DNA of 64,000 nucleotides from Gordionus sp. m RMFG-2023. Lineage: Eukaryota; Nematomorpha; Gordioida; Chordodea; Parachordodidae. The notes under the pieces were generated by a model. It was not told the origin of the DNA, made no database searches, and saw nothing but the letters and a program-made list of their open reading frames with translations. The stretch's first letter is position 1, and every line of letters begins with the position of its first letter. Below are positions 11,632 to 23,083 of the stretch, piece after piece. The position numbers and the translations under genes were made by a program. The stretch spans positions 27,762,508-27,826,507 of the forward strand of contig NC_088776.1 in the NCBI RefSeq assembly GCF_954871325.1. The letters are read 5' to 3'.

Positions 11632-13995
11632 TTATTCGAAAAACATGTCTAGTTTGTAAATTTCTTTCTATCCTGTTTTATTTATATCCAATAATAAATC
11701 AACATCATTTCATTCATGTAAGTCAGTACAGGGGAGTATATCAACATCGATTGCAATACAAAAATATTCTCAAAAATAATAAATAATACAGATGCATACA
11801 TTTGAGGAAATCATCATCTATCATGTAGTTCAACATTTACAGAGCTATATAATCACAATTTGGGTCGAATCTTTTTCTAATGATATTTAACGACTCCAAT
11901 ATAAGTGCAAACCTTCCTTGTGGCAGAACAAAAAGAGCAAGGCTCAAGTGTTTTAGTACCTGAATCATAGAGGTCAATTTTAGACGATTGGAAAGATGGG
12001 CATCCATATGCATTTCTAACAGATGCATCTAATAAGGGAAATATTAAAACATTTTTCTCGATCCTTCGCTATTTCAACAAGAATAAGAACATTTCAATAA
12101 AACTGTTAAAATTTATCCCTCTGATAGTAAAAAATCTAACAATGTAGCTAGCCACATAATGGTAAATTCAGGGTTATCAATGATTTGCATGTCAACTTTC
12201 TGCGCTGATAATGCCTCTATAAATTTTGGCAAACCAAAGTTACCGAATTGAGGCAGCACAATAATGAATTAATACCAATTGGCTGTATATGCCATATACT
12301 ACATAATTCTTGCAAAAGGGAAATGAATGTACTATCTGTGGATGTCGAAATATTTGTGAGGAAATGTTTTAACGACTTTAGTTCATTAACTAAAAGAGTT
12401 AATGAATTAAAAGAGTTAGTGAAGGGGTCTGACTTGGAATGGTGTGAGTTGTTGCGATATATACCTAGCAGATGGCTGTCATTAATACCTGGCATCGATA
12501 GAATTTTAAAATTTTACAAACCCTTAAAAAAATACTTTTTAAGTAAAGATTTTAAAAGCTGTCCTAAAATTTCGAAAAATTTTTTCGAGTATGAAATGGC
12601 AGAATCATATTTGGGATTCGTTTTACATGTAGGAAATCTACTTTATGCAGTTAATATTCAGTTGCAATCAGAATATTCTTTATTAAAAAAGATTCACAAA
12701 ATCATGCTACAACTCTGTTCATCTCTACAGTTAAAATTGATAATAAATTTTATGGCGCTATCGCTAAAAATATTATATTAAAATGTTCAAATAATACTCT
12801 AATATTTTTAAATGAAGCAGATATTTTTATTTAGACAATTTTAGAATATTTATAATCAAAATTTGATTTTGAGGAGATTGTAATTCTCTCTATCTTTTAT
12901 GATTCGCAAAAATACTTAGTTAGATGGTCTAAAAGCAGAGGAGAAATGGGTAGAATTTTTACGTAATAAGATAAATCTCCATGCTTGGAAAAAATATGCA
13001 ACTATGTCTTCTCCTTACCTCATTCTAATGCCTCCTAGCAAATTTTTAGCCTGATGAGGACTTCCTGGAAAAGAAGAGAAATCGGATTGCTTTAACAACA
13101 TTAGATGCCGAGCTAATGGTTAAACAAATATATAATGTGTCATGCCTAGGAATTTAATAAATATCTCAATAACAACGGTAAACATTTAGTTCTATTATTT
13201 AAATTTCAAATAAAATATAATTAATGGCGCCATAAAATTTATTATCAATTTTTAACTGTAAAGATGAACACATCTGCAGCATAATTTTGTGCATCTTTGT
13301 TAAGATTCTTCTGATTGCAACTTCACATTAACAGCATGTAGTAGATTTCCTACGTGTGAAATCATTCATAAATATACCTCTGCCATTCATTATTGAAAAT
13401 TTTTTTCAAAATGTTAGGACCACTAATCTTTATTTAAGAAATATTTTTTAAAGGTTTATAAAATTTTTTCTATCGATGGCGGGTATTAGGAACATATCGC
13501 AACCAACATTGTGCTGACTCAATTCTGTAAATACACTCTGTTTTACCAAATTCGCTGAGGCATAACCAGATCAGAAAGCTGACATACAATTTATTGATAA
13601 TTTCGAATCTGCTATATTTACCATTATATGGTTAGCTATGTCTTTGGATTTTTCACTATTTGAAGGGAAAAAATTTAATTGTTTTATTGAAAAGACCTTA
13701 ATTTTGTTGAAATAGCGGAGGATCAAATATTTCCCTTATTAAATGCATCTGTTAGAATTGCATATGTATGCCCATCTTTCAAAACATCAAAAATTGACCT
13801 CCTGGATTTAGGTCCTAAAACATTGATAGGCTTGCTCATTTTTGTTCTACAAGTATAGTTTTCATTTATATTAGAGTCGTTATATATTATGGGGAAAAGA
13901 TTCTACCAACATTGTGATGATAAGTATCTCTTTGAATGTTGTACTACAAGGTAAGTGATTACAATTGCCGCAACTGTAATATTTCTTATTTTTGG
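11632..13995. mobile_element. Inverted pair of hAT transposase copies, tail to tail
   Basis: The segment 11700-12775 and its diverged reverse complement at 13215-13995 form a long inverted repeat. Matched landmarks include tctaacagatgcatctaata at 12014 with tattaaatgcatctgttaga at 13737, and the stretch around 12600-12765 with 13222-13400. Both arms derive from one hAT transposase gene, sense inward from each side. The spacer 12776-13210 carries a further C-terminal transposase piece on the plus strand (DFLEKKRNRIALTTLDAEL). The outer start (aaatatttattcgaaaaaca at 11637) recurs near 55290 in the second copy of this family. The arms differ by many substitutions and small indels, so the duplication is not recent. 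Confidence 0.65.
12200..12781 (+). pseudogene. hAT transposase core, left arm
   Basis: The best-preserved part of this transposase. After ADNASINFGK (about 12206) comes an open frame from 12248 with ELIPIGCICHILHNSC, SVDVEIFVRKCFNDFSS, TKRVNELKEL, then LRYIPSRWLSLIPGIDRILK and FYKPLKKYFLS. This is the RNase H-like core of a widespread animal hAT group related to DUF4371 proteins. D of ADNAS is the probable second acidic catalytic residue, and the CxxH motif precedes the alpha-helical insertion. The frame is open for about 177 codons, but sequence before 12240 is broken. Confidence 0.75.
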
Positions 13996-16900
13996 AGTAC
14001 CTTATAATGTATAACGTGATACGTGATAATTAAGCGCCTATCCCTATAATGTTATACACACACGGTAGATTTCTAATTGCAACTTAACTGAGGACATGCT
14101 TAATGATAAAGATAATGCATTTATGACTACTTTAAAAGTAAATGATGTTATAACAACGATGCAAGTCGACACAGGCTCCAAGTTCACCATAATACCTCAA
14201 GAAATGGCTAAAAAAGTTGGCATTAAAGAAATTAAAAAATTCAAGTTGCAACTTACCGCCTATAATGGAAACTTAATTAGATCATCGGCATTACAAAAGT
14301 CAAAGTGACTTATGAAGGTATCACGAAATATTTACAAGCGGTAGTTGTTGATTCAAGAAAAAATGCCTTGTTGGGACGTACATGGATCAACGCCTTCTAG
14401 AATATTTTTAATAAATTTATATCAAATATTGATACCAATTACGAAGATGAAATAAAAAACTGATTAAAGAGTGCGAATCCAAATTAACTAACGGACCATC
14501 TAAATTAACTAACGGACCAATTAACAAATAAAGTGTCTAACTACATTTAAGAAGAGATGCCCAACCTAAAATTATACCACCTAGACGTATACTCTTTGCA
14601 AAGATTGATCTTGTGGGCAAAGAATTTAATAAATAGATACACGATAAAATTATTGAGCCGGTGAATAATGTTCGATGGGCAAGTCCTATTACCGCTGTCT
14701 ACAAAGATGATGGGAGCATTAGGCTTTGCGCTGATTTTAAGGACACTGTAAACCAAGTTCTAGAAGATTTTAGATATCCGCTTCCACGAATAAATGATCT
14801 AATAGCTAAACTTTCAGAAGGAAAGAAATTTACCAAGATCGATTTTAAAAATGCTTTCTTACAGGTTCCGATTGATAAAAGTTGCAGAAATATTTTGACT
14901 ATATCCACGCATAAGGGATATTACCGATTTATTAAACTTCCTTTTGGGCTAAAGACCTCATCTGCAATCTTTCAACAGATCATGGATCAGATCTTCGGTG
15001 ACATGAAAGATGCCATATTTTATATTAATGATTTACTTATAACCTGACAAAACGTTGAAGCTCATCTAAAAAACATAAAAAAGTACCAAACTTCATCAAA
15101 AGCATTTTCTTTAAAAATAATGTGAGATTCCTGGGTCATGATATTGATTCCAAGGGGATTCATGCTAACCACGACGAAGCAATAGTGAATATGCCAGAAC
15201 CAAAATCAGCTGCTGAATTATCAACATTTCTGAGAATTGGCTACTACAGAAAATTTTTGAACAATTTTGCAGAAATAGCTGATTCTCTTTAAAAATCGTC
15301 AATAAATAAAATGGGGAACACTCTAGAAAATTTAAGGATCTAAAGAGGTTGATTAGTCTTCCTCTTGCCTCTTATTTTAATCCTGAATTACCTATAAGAA
15401 TTGCTACTGACGCATCTAAATGTGGTTTATGACCTGTATTATTTCATACTGAAAAAGATGGCAAAGAAAAACCAATAGCTTTTGCGTCGAGAACTTTATT
15501 AAAATCCGAAATGAACTATACCAATATTGAGCGTGAGGCTCTCGCTATTATGTTTGCCATAAAGAGGTTCCAAGAATACTTAATCGGCACCAAGTTTACA
15601 ATTATTACTGACCATAAACATCTAGTCCACATCTTCACCAAGGGTCTTAAGGACAATAGTACTATGTTCACAAGACTGCAGAAGTGGAACATAATATTAG
15701 GAGGTTATGATTTCAATATAAAGTATAAAGCCGGTAAATATAATGTTGTTCCTGATTGTCTCTCGAGATTACCACAAGAATGTCACGATGAAGTTGTTGA
15801 AAATATCACAATTATAAATAACTTTAGGGATATACCTATCAATTTTAATAAAATACATGATGAAACCTTCAAAGATATTGAATTAAAACAAGTCATCAAT
15901 GATATTAAGAACAACGAGCCTATAAAGAACAATATCTATAGAAATATTGAATTGAAATTGAATATAATTAAGGATTGTCTTTACAAGAGCAACAAAATCA
16001 TGATTCCGTCTTCTATAAGAAAAAATGTACTACAGTCATTACTTGAAGGTCATTTGGGAGCAGAAAAAATCAAATCCTTAGCCAAAGATTATATGTGGTG
16101 GTCTGGTATAAATAATGATATAGACATGGAAGTGAAAAGTTGTGACGATTGTAACATATATCATGACAATCCTAAAAAGATACAAAAACTATGGGTTTCG
16201 GCAACCAAACCATTTGAAAGGATACACATAGATTTGCGGGTCCATTTTTCACAAAAAATTGGTTGATAATAGTCGATGCCTATAGCAAATTTCCAATTAT
16301 TGTTTCTGTTAAAAATATTACGATCGATATCAATTTAAAAGAAATTTTCAAAACTACTTTGTTATATGGAACTGAAACTAGTTACTGATAACGGCACTAA
16401 TTTCACAAGTAATGATTTTGAAAAATTTTGCAATGATTATGGTATTAAACATGTACTCACGTCCGCATACCACCAGCAATCCAATAACCAGGTAGAACGT
16501 ATGGTAAGAACATTCAAACACATATGAAAAGAAATACAAAAATTGACTTAGATACTTCACTTTACAAATTTTTATTCAATTATAGAAACACGCGAAATGA
16601 TACTATAGGAGTTACACCTTCCAATAGAATGTTCAATCGCGACATTAGGGTTAAATGCGACTTATTAAAACCGTTGGATGTAAAGGAAAATAAAATCCGT
16701 TTCACCACCACTCAATAGAACCTCGGAGATTCTGTTTGTTACAAAATACAAGGTGATAACAAATGGTGGAAAAGCATAGTCACACACAAAGAAAGTGATA
16801 TAATGTTCCAAATTAAGACAGATAAAGGTATTTTGAGGAGACACCTAGATCAATTAAGAATAAGAAATTGTTTTAACACACTTATTAATCATGATTTCAA

Positions 16901-17204
16901 CTATAAGAATTCTTTTAAGGAGGGAAGCGTGGACAAAATTATAAAAACTACTGATAAAAATTATATAACACCGATTTCTAGACCAATACAAATTAAACAA
17001 AAACAGGGGCGTCGCTAGCCTTTACAATCTCAGGGGGCTCAAATAAAAAAATTTTATGGGGGCGCCCAAATTTGCGGGCCTTCGGCCCGATTTTGCCCCC
17101 TTCGGCCGGGTTATATATTAATATATTTTTAAAAATTACTAAGGATTATTCTTATTTTCATATTTTGTTTTTTATTATATTATACGTACAAAATAAACTA
17201 GAAT

Positions 17205-17325
17205 ATAAATAATTAAGACTAGAATATTGATCATTAAATTAGAATATAAATATCATTAAGACTAGAATATAAATAATTAAGACTAGAATATAAATATTTA
17301 AAACTAGAATATAAATAATTAAAAC
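17205..17325 (+). repeat. Short tandem repeat, about 20-bp unit
   Basis: About six imperfect copies of a unit like taagactagaatataaata lie inside the left end of the hAT at 17004. They may be subterminal repeats of that element. Confidence 0.7.
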
Positions 17326-18376
17326 AATACATTTCTACAAATTTTTCAATACATAATCGATTTACTACAGTATAAAGTATTTTAAATTGCTGATATAAAA
17401 AATTTCGCGTCTAAAGAATTACAAGTGATAAAACCGATTAATTAATTTATACATATGCCTCAATTGTTAATGTTTTTATCATAAGGCAATATAATTCTAA
17501 GCAACTAACATTAACAAAAGGTCATGAAACTAATATAACTCTCTCTTACCATTTTAGACAAAGTTTTATAGAATGGACTAATAAGGAAAAATTTATAGGC
17601 CTAACCAAATCAACAATTCTTGAAGAAGAGAATATAAACGACCAATCCAAATCATAAAACTATATGGTGGTTAGAGCTTCCTCTTAGATGACATGATGGA
17701 AGCTAGATAAGTAATCGAGAAAATTATTGGGAGATATTAAATTTCTAAAAGATTATCTTCCATTTTTAATCCTATATAAACTACTGGACAGTTGATCATT
17801 GTTGCTCATCTTAATTATGCAATCATATGCTCTCAGCAGCTGTAGTAATAATATTAAATTACATAGCCACACAAATAATAGATGCTGGTTAATTTGCAGT
17901 CATAGCCATGACATACACGATGTTAACTCATATCAAAATCTAGTATGTTAGATATATTGATAAAGCAAAAACACCTAAAATCTTGGAAGAAATTATGTTT
18001 AGAAGAAATTATGCAAATATATTGAAACCTTGAGTTATTTACAATTTAAGTGTGCCAAATTAGAAATAAATAATTTGGGAGCTAGAAAATAAGTACCAAA
18101 GTGATATGATGAAAGCAATTAAGATCTTATATATTATTGTATTGTCAATGTATTCAAATATTTTTAATTAAATTTTTCAGAAACTTTGGTAATATCAAAA
18201 GAAAGCATTTACTGTTTTTTTCTAATTTTTTCCTATCTCAAAAAGAATTTTTTATAAGCACCATGTCTTTTAGCTAATTTTGGATATGAAAAAAATTATA
18301 AAATAAATAATAAACGATATATTTACTCGCAGATAACGCCTAAAATTGCGTTTCAAAAATTATAAGGTTAAATTAT

Positions 18377-19309
18377 TTATAAATTAAGTTCTCTACGCCG
18401 GCTAGTCATTATTGCATATTCATCTATAATGTGATCTATAGGAATGGTATTAATAATATTTTTTTCTATGCTCAATAGAGCCAACGAATTTAATCGTTCC
18501 TGACCCATTGTCGATCGAAGATATGTTTTCACCCGTTTTAATGATGAAAACGATCTTTCACATGAGCAGGAATTAAAAGGTATAGTTAACGCAATTTTAA
18601 GGCAATTAAATATACGAGGGAATATATCTATGGGTAAGATTTTTATCAAATCTATTATTGATTTACACGTAGATTCGTGTTTTTTATTATAGGTTAAAAT
18701 ATAAGCCTTTAATATTATGTATTCTTCAATTGGATCAGGAAGATTATAATGTAAGATAAATGGTTTAATGATATCATTATTTAAAAAAAGGGGGGAGGAG
18801 GGATGTAAAGCATTTATAGCTATTAAAATATCTGCGTTTTCTTGGCAAAATCTCTTTTTTAATTCATTTATCATAATATCCAAAATTGGATAAAAGACAT
18901 GACACTTATAAAAAGTTTCTGTTTGATCAGAATGATTAGAAGAAACAATATCATCTATTTGAATATAATTATTCAAAATGGTAGAAGGTATATTTGCTCT
19001 TTTATTTGTTATTTTTATATTATATAAATTGCAAAATATATTTACTTCGGTAAATAATGAAGAAAAATACGAATTATTTCTTAAATTTGACAAAGAACTG
19101 ATAAGAGACTCAATAAGAGCCAATGCTGTTGATATGTCCGAATCTGATTTTTGCAAAAAATAGAAATATTGGAACACATAGATAATAATTTTTGGAATAT
19201 AAACATACACATAATTGTATATATAAATTAATTTTTTACCTATTTTCTTTCCTTCTGTACTTACATTATTTACAATCATGTCATTCACAATATTTTCTTC
19301 ATTATTCAA
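18377..19309 (-). pseudogene. hAT transposase C-terminal half (DUF4371 / ZMYM1-like)
   Basis: An open frame of 310 codons. Residues from about 55 match the DUF4371-class hAT transposase C-terminus. SDSDISTALALIESLISSL is the helical insertion. ETFYKCHVFYPILDIMINEL and KKRFCQEN correspond to the conserved FxPxLDxxxxELxxRF block. LTIPFNSCSCERSFSSLKRV, then YLRSTMGQERLNSLALLSIE, form the hAT dimerisation domain that includes the third acidic residue (CER). The first 50 residues are low-complexity and probably intron read-through. The N-terminal half is not open here, so the gene is truncated or broken. It is bounded by the element termini at 17004 and 20755. Confidence 0.8.
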
Positions 19310-20154
19310 TGAATCTAAATAAGATTAATTTTAAAATGTATTTCTTTTCAGTGTATTTATTTTTGTAAATATAATAAATAAAAAGTAATATTCCATATTA
19401 TAGTGTCCATTTTCCAAATATATATATAAATAAGCAAACTATTCTAAATTTATTTACCATTTTTATTAAAATATAGTTTATTATTAAGTTAGGATAAACA
19501 AATAAATATATAATTATCAAATTATGAAAGAATGAAAGAATGATTGAGTAAACAATTTAGCCAATATTATCTTTATTAATGTAAAAAGAATAATAGTGTA
19601 TGATTTTTTAAGATATTGACTATTTATATAGAAAATATTTACTATGTTTTATTTAGCTAATATTTTGACATCACCTTATGTGATTATAATAGAAAAATTT
19701 AAAAAAATTTTTCCATTTCTAGTGTCCTGCTCCTGAAAGGTGAAAATATATTGTAAAGCAATTTTTGCTTAACTTGAAAACTAAAGAGATCAATATTGTT
19801 TAATACTCTGGTGAAAAATGACTTAAATAGAAATTCTATAGAAATTAGGCAAATTTGGGAGGAAATAGGAAAAACATATAACTTCAATTATGATCAAGTG
19901 AAAAAGAAACCTTCCATTAAAATAGATAATTAACTAATAAATTTTTATTTTTTAAAACTTAAATGTCCAAAGTGTTTTGTTAATAATTTGTGAAAATTTT
20001 AAGGATTTTTTAAAAACATTTTGGACACAGACTTATATATAAATTTATTTACCTATTTTCTTTCTTTTAACATTTTTGTTTTCAATATTTATATCTTTTA
20101 AAACTACAATTAATCGTCTTTCAACTAAATCAAAGTTTGAATTTTAAAAACTGT

Positions 20155-20286
20155 ATAAAATATACTTTGTTCATCACCAGCTTTATTATTGAATCCTCTT
20201 CCTTGGTCCTCAAGATTATTGCTACTTTTATCTTTAGTTTTTTTCATAAAGTCTTTAATGCTTAAATTTTTAAATCGCAAAGTCAT
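20155..20286 (-). pseudogene. Probable N-terminal exon of the hAT transposase
   Basis: On the minus strand from the ATG at 20286 the frame reads MTLRFKNLSIKDFMKKT, then DKSSNNLEDQGRGFNNK. Its position near the 3' end of the hAT, upstream of the C-terminal frame at 18377-19309 and in the same strand, suggests the start of the same transposase. No domain is recognisable, and the middle (19310-20150), where a TTF-type zinc finger would be expected, is unreadable. Confidence 0.4.
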
Positions 20287-20817
20287 TTTATTTAAATAGT
20301 GATTTTAAACTTGGCTTACAATATTAAATTTGTTAATTTTCAATTAATAAATCTTTATATTTATTTAATTAGGGTTATATAATAATTTAATTAATAAAAA
20401 TCAATTAAACTTCAACTGTTAATGCTAAATTGATATTTAAACATTATGCATGGTATTGATATTTTATTTTTAACAAAGAATTTGATTGCAAGCTGACATA
20501 GTGAAAATATAATTTATATGTATTAATCTAATCTAATAAAATTTAGATAGTCTTATTAATTTTTAAATAATAAAATTAAATCTATATATTACTTAAAAGA
20601 ATTATAATAAACAGGGGACAATCAAAAAAAGTTCTTTTTAGTTTAAGGGGATATTAAGGAATCATTAAAAAATAATTTTTTTTGCTTCAGGGGGCTATTC
20701 AAATTTTTCAGGGGGCTTGAGCCCCTGCGCCCCCCCCCCCCTAGTGACGCCACTGAACAAAAACCTGCTTATTTAAAAGGCTATTTAATTAAAATATAAA
20801 AATATATAAAACTAATA

Positions 20818-20930
20818 TTGGACACTAAAACGCGAGAAATAAATTAAACACTAAAAAGCTAAAAATAAATTAAACACTAAAACGCGAGAAATAAATTAAA
20901 CACTAAAACGCAAAAAAGTAAACGCTAAAA
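20818..20930 (+). repeat. Tandem repeat in the gypsy 3' non-coding part
   Basis: About four copies of a 28-32-bp unit like acactaaaacgcgagaaata lie just after the hAT insertion, in sequence that belongs to the gypsy fossil. Confidence 0.75.
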
Positions 20931-21560
20931 ATATTATATAACATTATTGATTTATGATTCTTCACTTATTCTAATATCCAATTTGATCAATTATTATTCC
21001 TAATTATTCACGACTGTAGGATGATAATAATTTTAAAATTGATAATAATAACGACTGAGTACTACGAGCAAGCTACATGACAAAATCATGATTATTGAGG
21101 ACAACTTACGATAAGGATATCAAACTTACTATTTAAGCAAACCTACGTGCAAACTCAAAGAAGATTTAAACAAATCGACGTACAAACACAATAATCGATT
21201 TGGACAAGCCAACGATTACAATGACTTTTGCAACAACTTGAACAATCAAAACCATTACATTAATTAACCATTTGGTCAACAAGCTCTCGATGACACAAGA
21301 AATCTTATAAAAAGCTTTCCAGAACAGAGAGATTGTTGATTAATGATATTTAATTTATTTTACAGTTATTCAAATTATACTTTTACTTTTATTTTTACTT
21401 TTCATAATTTAACCTTGTCTTATAAATTTGTGATTTATATATTCTAATTTCTAGATATAAAAATGTATATATATTAACATTTTAAGAGAAAAGTTTTTTT
21501 TAGAATAAAATTATATAGATCACCTAAACCATAGTTATCATTTTATAACAAAAACCAATT

Positions 21561-23076
21561 TTAAAAGCCATTTATTTATAAATTTTTGTGAAGATCATGA
21601 GATATTTGTCATTACTACTTGCTAACTATACATTCCCACCATTAATCGCCACAACTTTAACATCGTTCGGCTCTCATGTCATGGCCTTTATTAAAAAGCT
21701 AGGGCACCGGATCTCTGCTAGACTGAGGATTCCAATTAGGGATACAACCTACATCAGAGGTTGGAGCTAAACATGATAAAGTGAAATTATATCAGCTTTA
21801 TACTTTCAATGACCTGGTGGAATATCCTGTGCATAGGATAGACTTAAGCTATTTATTTAGCCCCCAATTATAACGTTAGCGCTAAAAAGAAACTTAGATC
21901 ACAATAAAAGATAGCAAAAATTAATTACAAAAATAAAAACGTGACTAAAGATGCGCAGAAGTCGAGAAGATCAGGGGCCACCAAAGTAAAGCCAATGCTA
22001 CTTTTTATATGAAGAATTCACAAATTTTCGCTTGCTTAAATTATTAATATTATATTAATTTATAATTACCATCTTTATTACTAAAATTGGATCCTTAAAC
22101 GAAGTTAATTTAAAAACAACAACAAATTTTTAAAAAATTGCAAAAAAATAAATTGTGGTAATAACGCTATTAATTCAATACCAAGCACACAAATTTATAG
22201 AAGAGGGAGAGGTGACGAACAAGTACGAAATCAAATTCAAGAAGTATACAATTTCAAGATCAAAGTGGTAATAATCAAAGACCAATCACAAATAAAATAT
22301 TGTCTAAAAAATTTCAAAATTTCTTAATGGATATAAAAATAGATTTAAAAATTATAAATAAATTTTAAATTTAAAAAAAAATTAACTTTAAAATAAGTAA
22401 AAAACGCTATAACTTAAACGTGATATAAACTGTGAAATATAAAATTTAGCTCACATAATGTATAAATAATTTTTTTTTGTTGAAAATTGATGGAAATTGA
22501 CGAGATGAATAGTGGAAATTTGACGAAATGATAACAATCAATCTCAACAATAGACAAACAAGCAACGATCAATAAAGAAACCAGACAAACAATAAGATGA
22601 TAGAGGATGCGTGAAACTAAAGAAGAAGAAAAAAGAGAGAAATGTTAAATTTCATCCTTTATTTCACTTTATATTAACCAAAAAATATTAAAAAACATAT
22701 TACTTACGCGAAATATTTTATTAAAATATCATCATTTATTTTATTTTATATAAAAAATAACTTGCACGAAATATTTCAACATCCTAGAAAATATTTTGTT
22801 TTACATTTATATTAAGGTAATTAATTTATTAAGTTTGGAAGGATTATTATTTTGAAGAACAAATTGTTTTATCTCCAGATTTTAGTAAGTCTACATTATG
22901 TAAAATTTTAGTTTTGAAATATATATCTTATGATGTATTTAACTTCATATTAGTAGACTTCTAGTTCACATCTCTGAGATAATTAATTTAATTAACAGCT
23001 ATTAAATGGACCAATCAGAAAGTGCACGAATTTACGATCAAATGACCTTACTATCAGTTAGGCAATACCCATATTT
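21561..23076. other. Intergenic DNA upstream of DCP1
   Basis: Mostly unassigned. A short frame at 21588-21770 contains FIKKLGHRISARLRIP, which faintly recalls the C-terminal end of some non-LTR reverse transcriptases, but it is too short to call. The stretch 22000-22980 shows nothing but AT-rich sequence. The promoter of DCP1 should lie in its last few hundred bases, with no recognisable core element. Confidence 0.4.
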
Positions 23077-23083
23077 ATGGTAG
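23006..23083 (+). promoter_or_regulatory. Upstream open frame overlapping the DCP1 start
   Basis: ATG at 23006 opens a 25-codon frame ending TAG at 23081-23083, which overlaps the DCP1 ATG (23077-23079) in another frame. If the transcript starts upstream of 23006, this uORF would reduce or reset initiation at DCP1. Whether it lies in the mRNA is unknown. Confidence 0.35.

Larger units (their letters stand above)
17004..20755 (-). mobile_element. hAT element, 3.75 kb, inserted in the gypsy fossil
   Basis: The termini are caggggcgtcgctagcc and, in reverse complement, cagtggcgtcactag. The element is flanked by perfect 8-bp duplications aacaaaaa (16996-17003 and 20756-20763), the hAT hallmark. 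Just inside the left end are hairpins gggccttcggccc (about 17077) and ccttcggccggg (about 17099). The transposase remnants are on the minus strand (18377-20286). Because the gypsy sequence continues cleanly across the insertion, this element is younger than that fossil. Confidence 0.9.
14000..21560 (+). mobile_element. Ty3/gypsy fossil, split by a hAT
   Basis: A gypsy-order pol region on the plus strand: aspartic protease (about 14096-14308, VDTGSKFTIIP), reverse transcriptase (14661-15047, SPITAVYKDDGSIRLCADF, then LPFGLKTSSAIFQQIMDQIF), RNase H (about 15361-15770, NYTNIEREALAIMFAIKRF), and integrase (about 15990-16720, HLGAEK, then CDDCN, then [17 protein letters not shown]). The order PR-RT-RH-IN identifies Ty3/gypsy rather than copia. 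It is broken, with several breaks, and looks moderately old. It is interrupted at 17004-20755 by a hAT and resumes at 20764. The resumed part holds non-coding 3' sequence with short tandem repeats and a TATA-like region near 21310. No clear paired LTRs were identified. The 5' end is cut where the inverted hAT pair ends. Confidence 0.8.

Noticed and set aside
18978-19163. Plus-strand frame opposite the hAT transposase
   Set aside because: Antisense shadow of the transposase frame at 18377-19309.
21588-21770. LINE reverse transcriptase fragment
   Set aside because: Only about 25 residues resemble the RT C-terminus; too weak without neighbouring domains.
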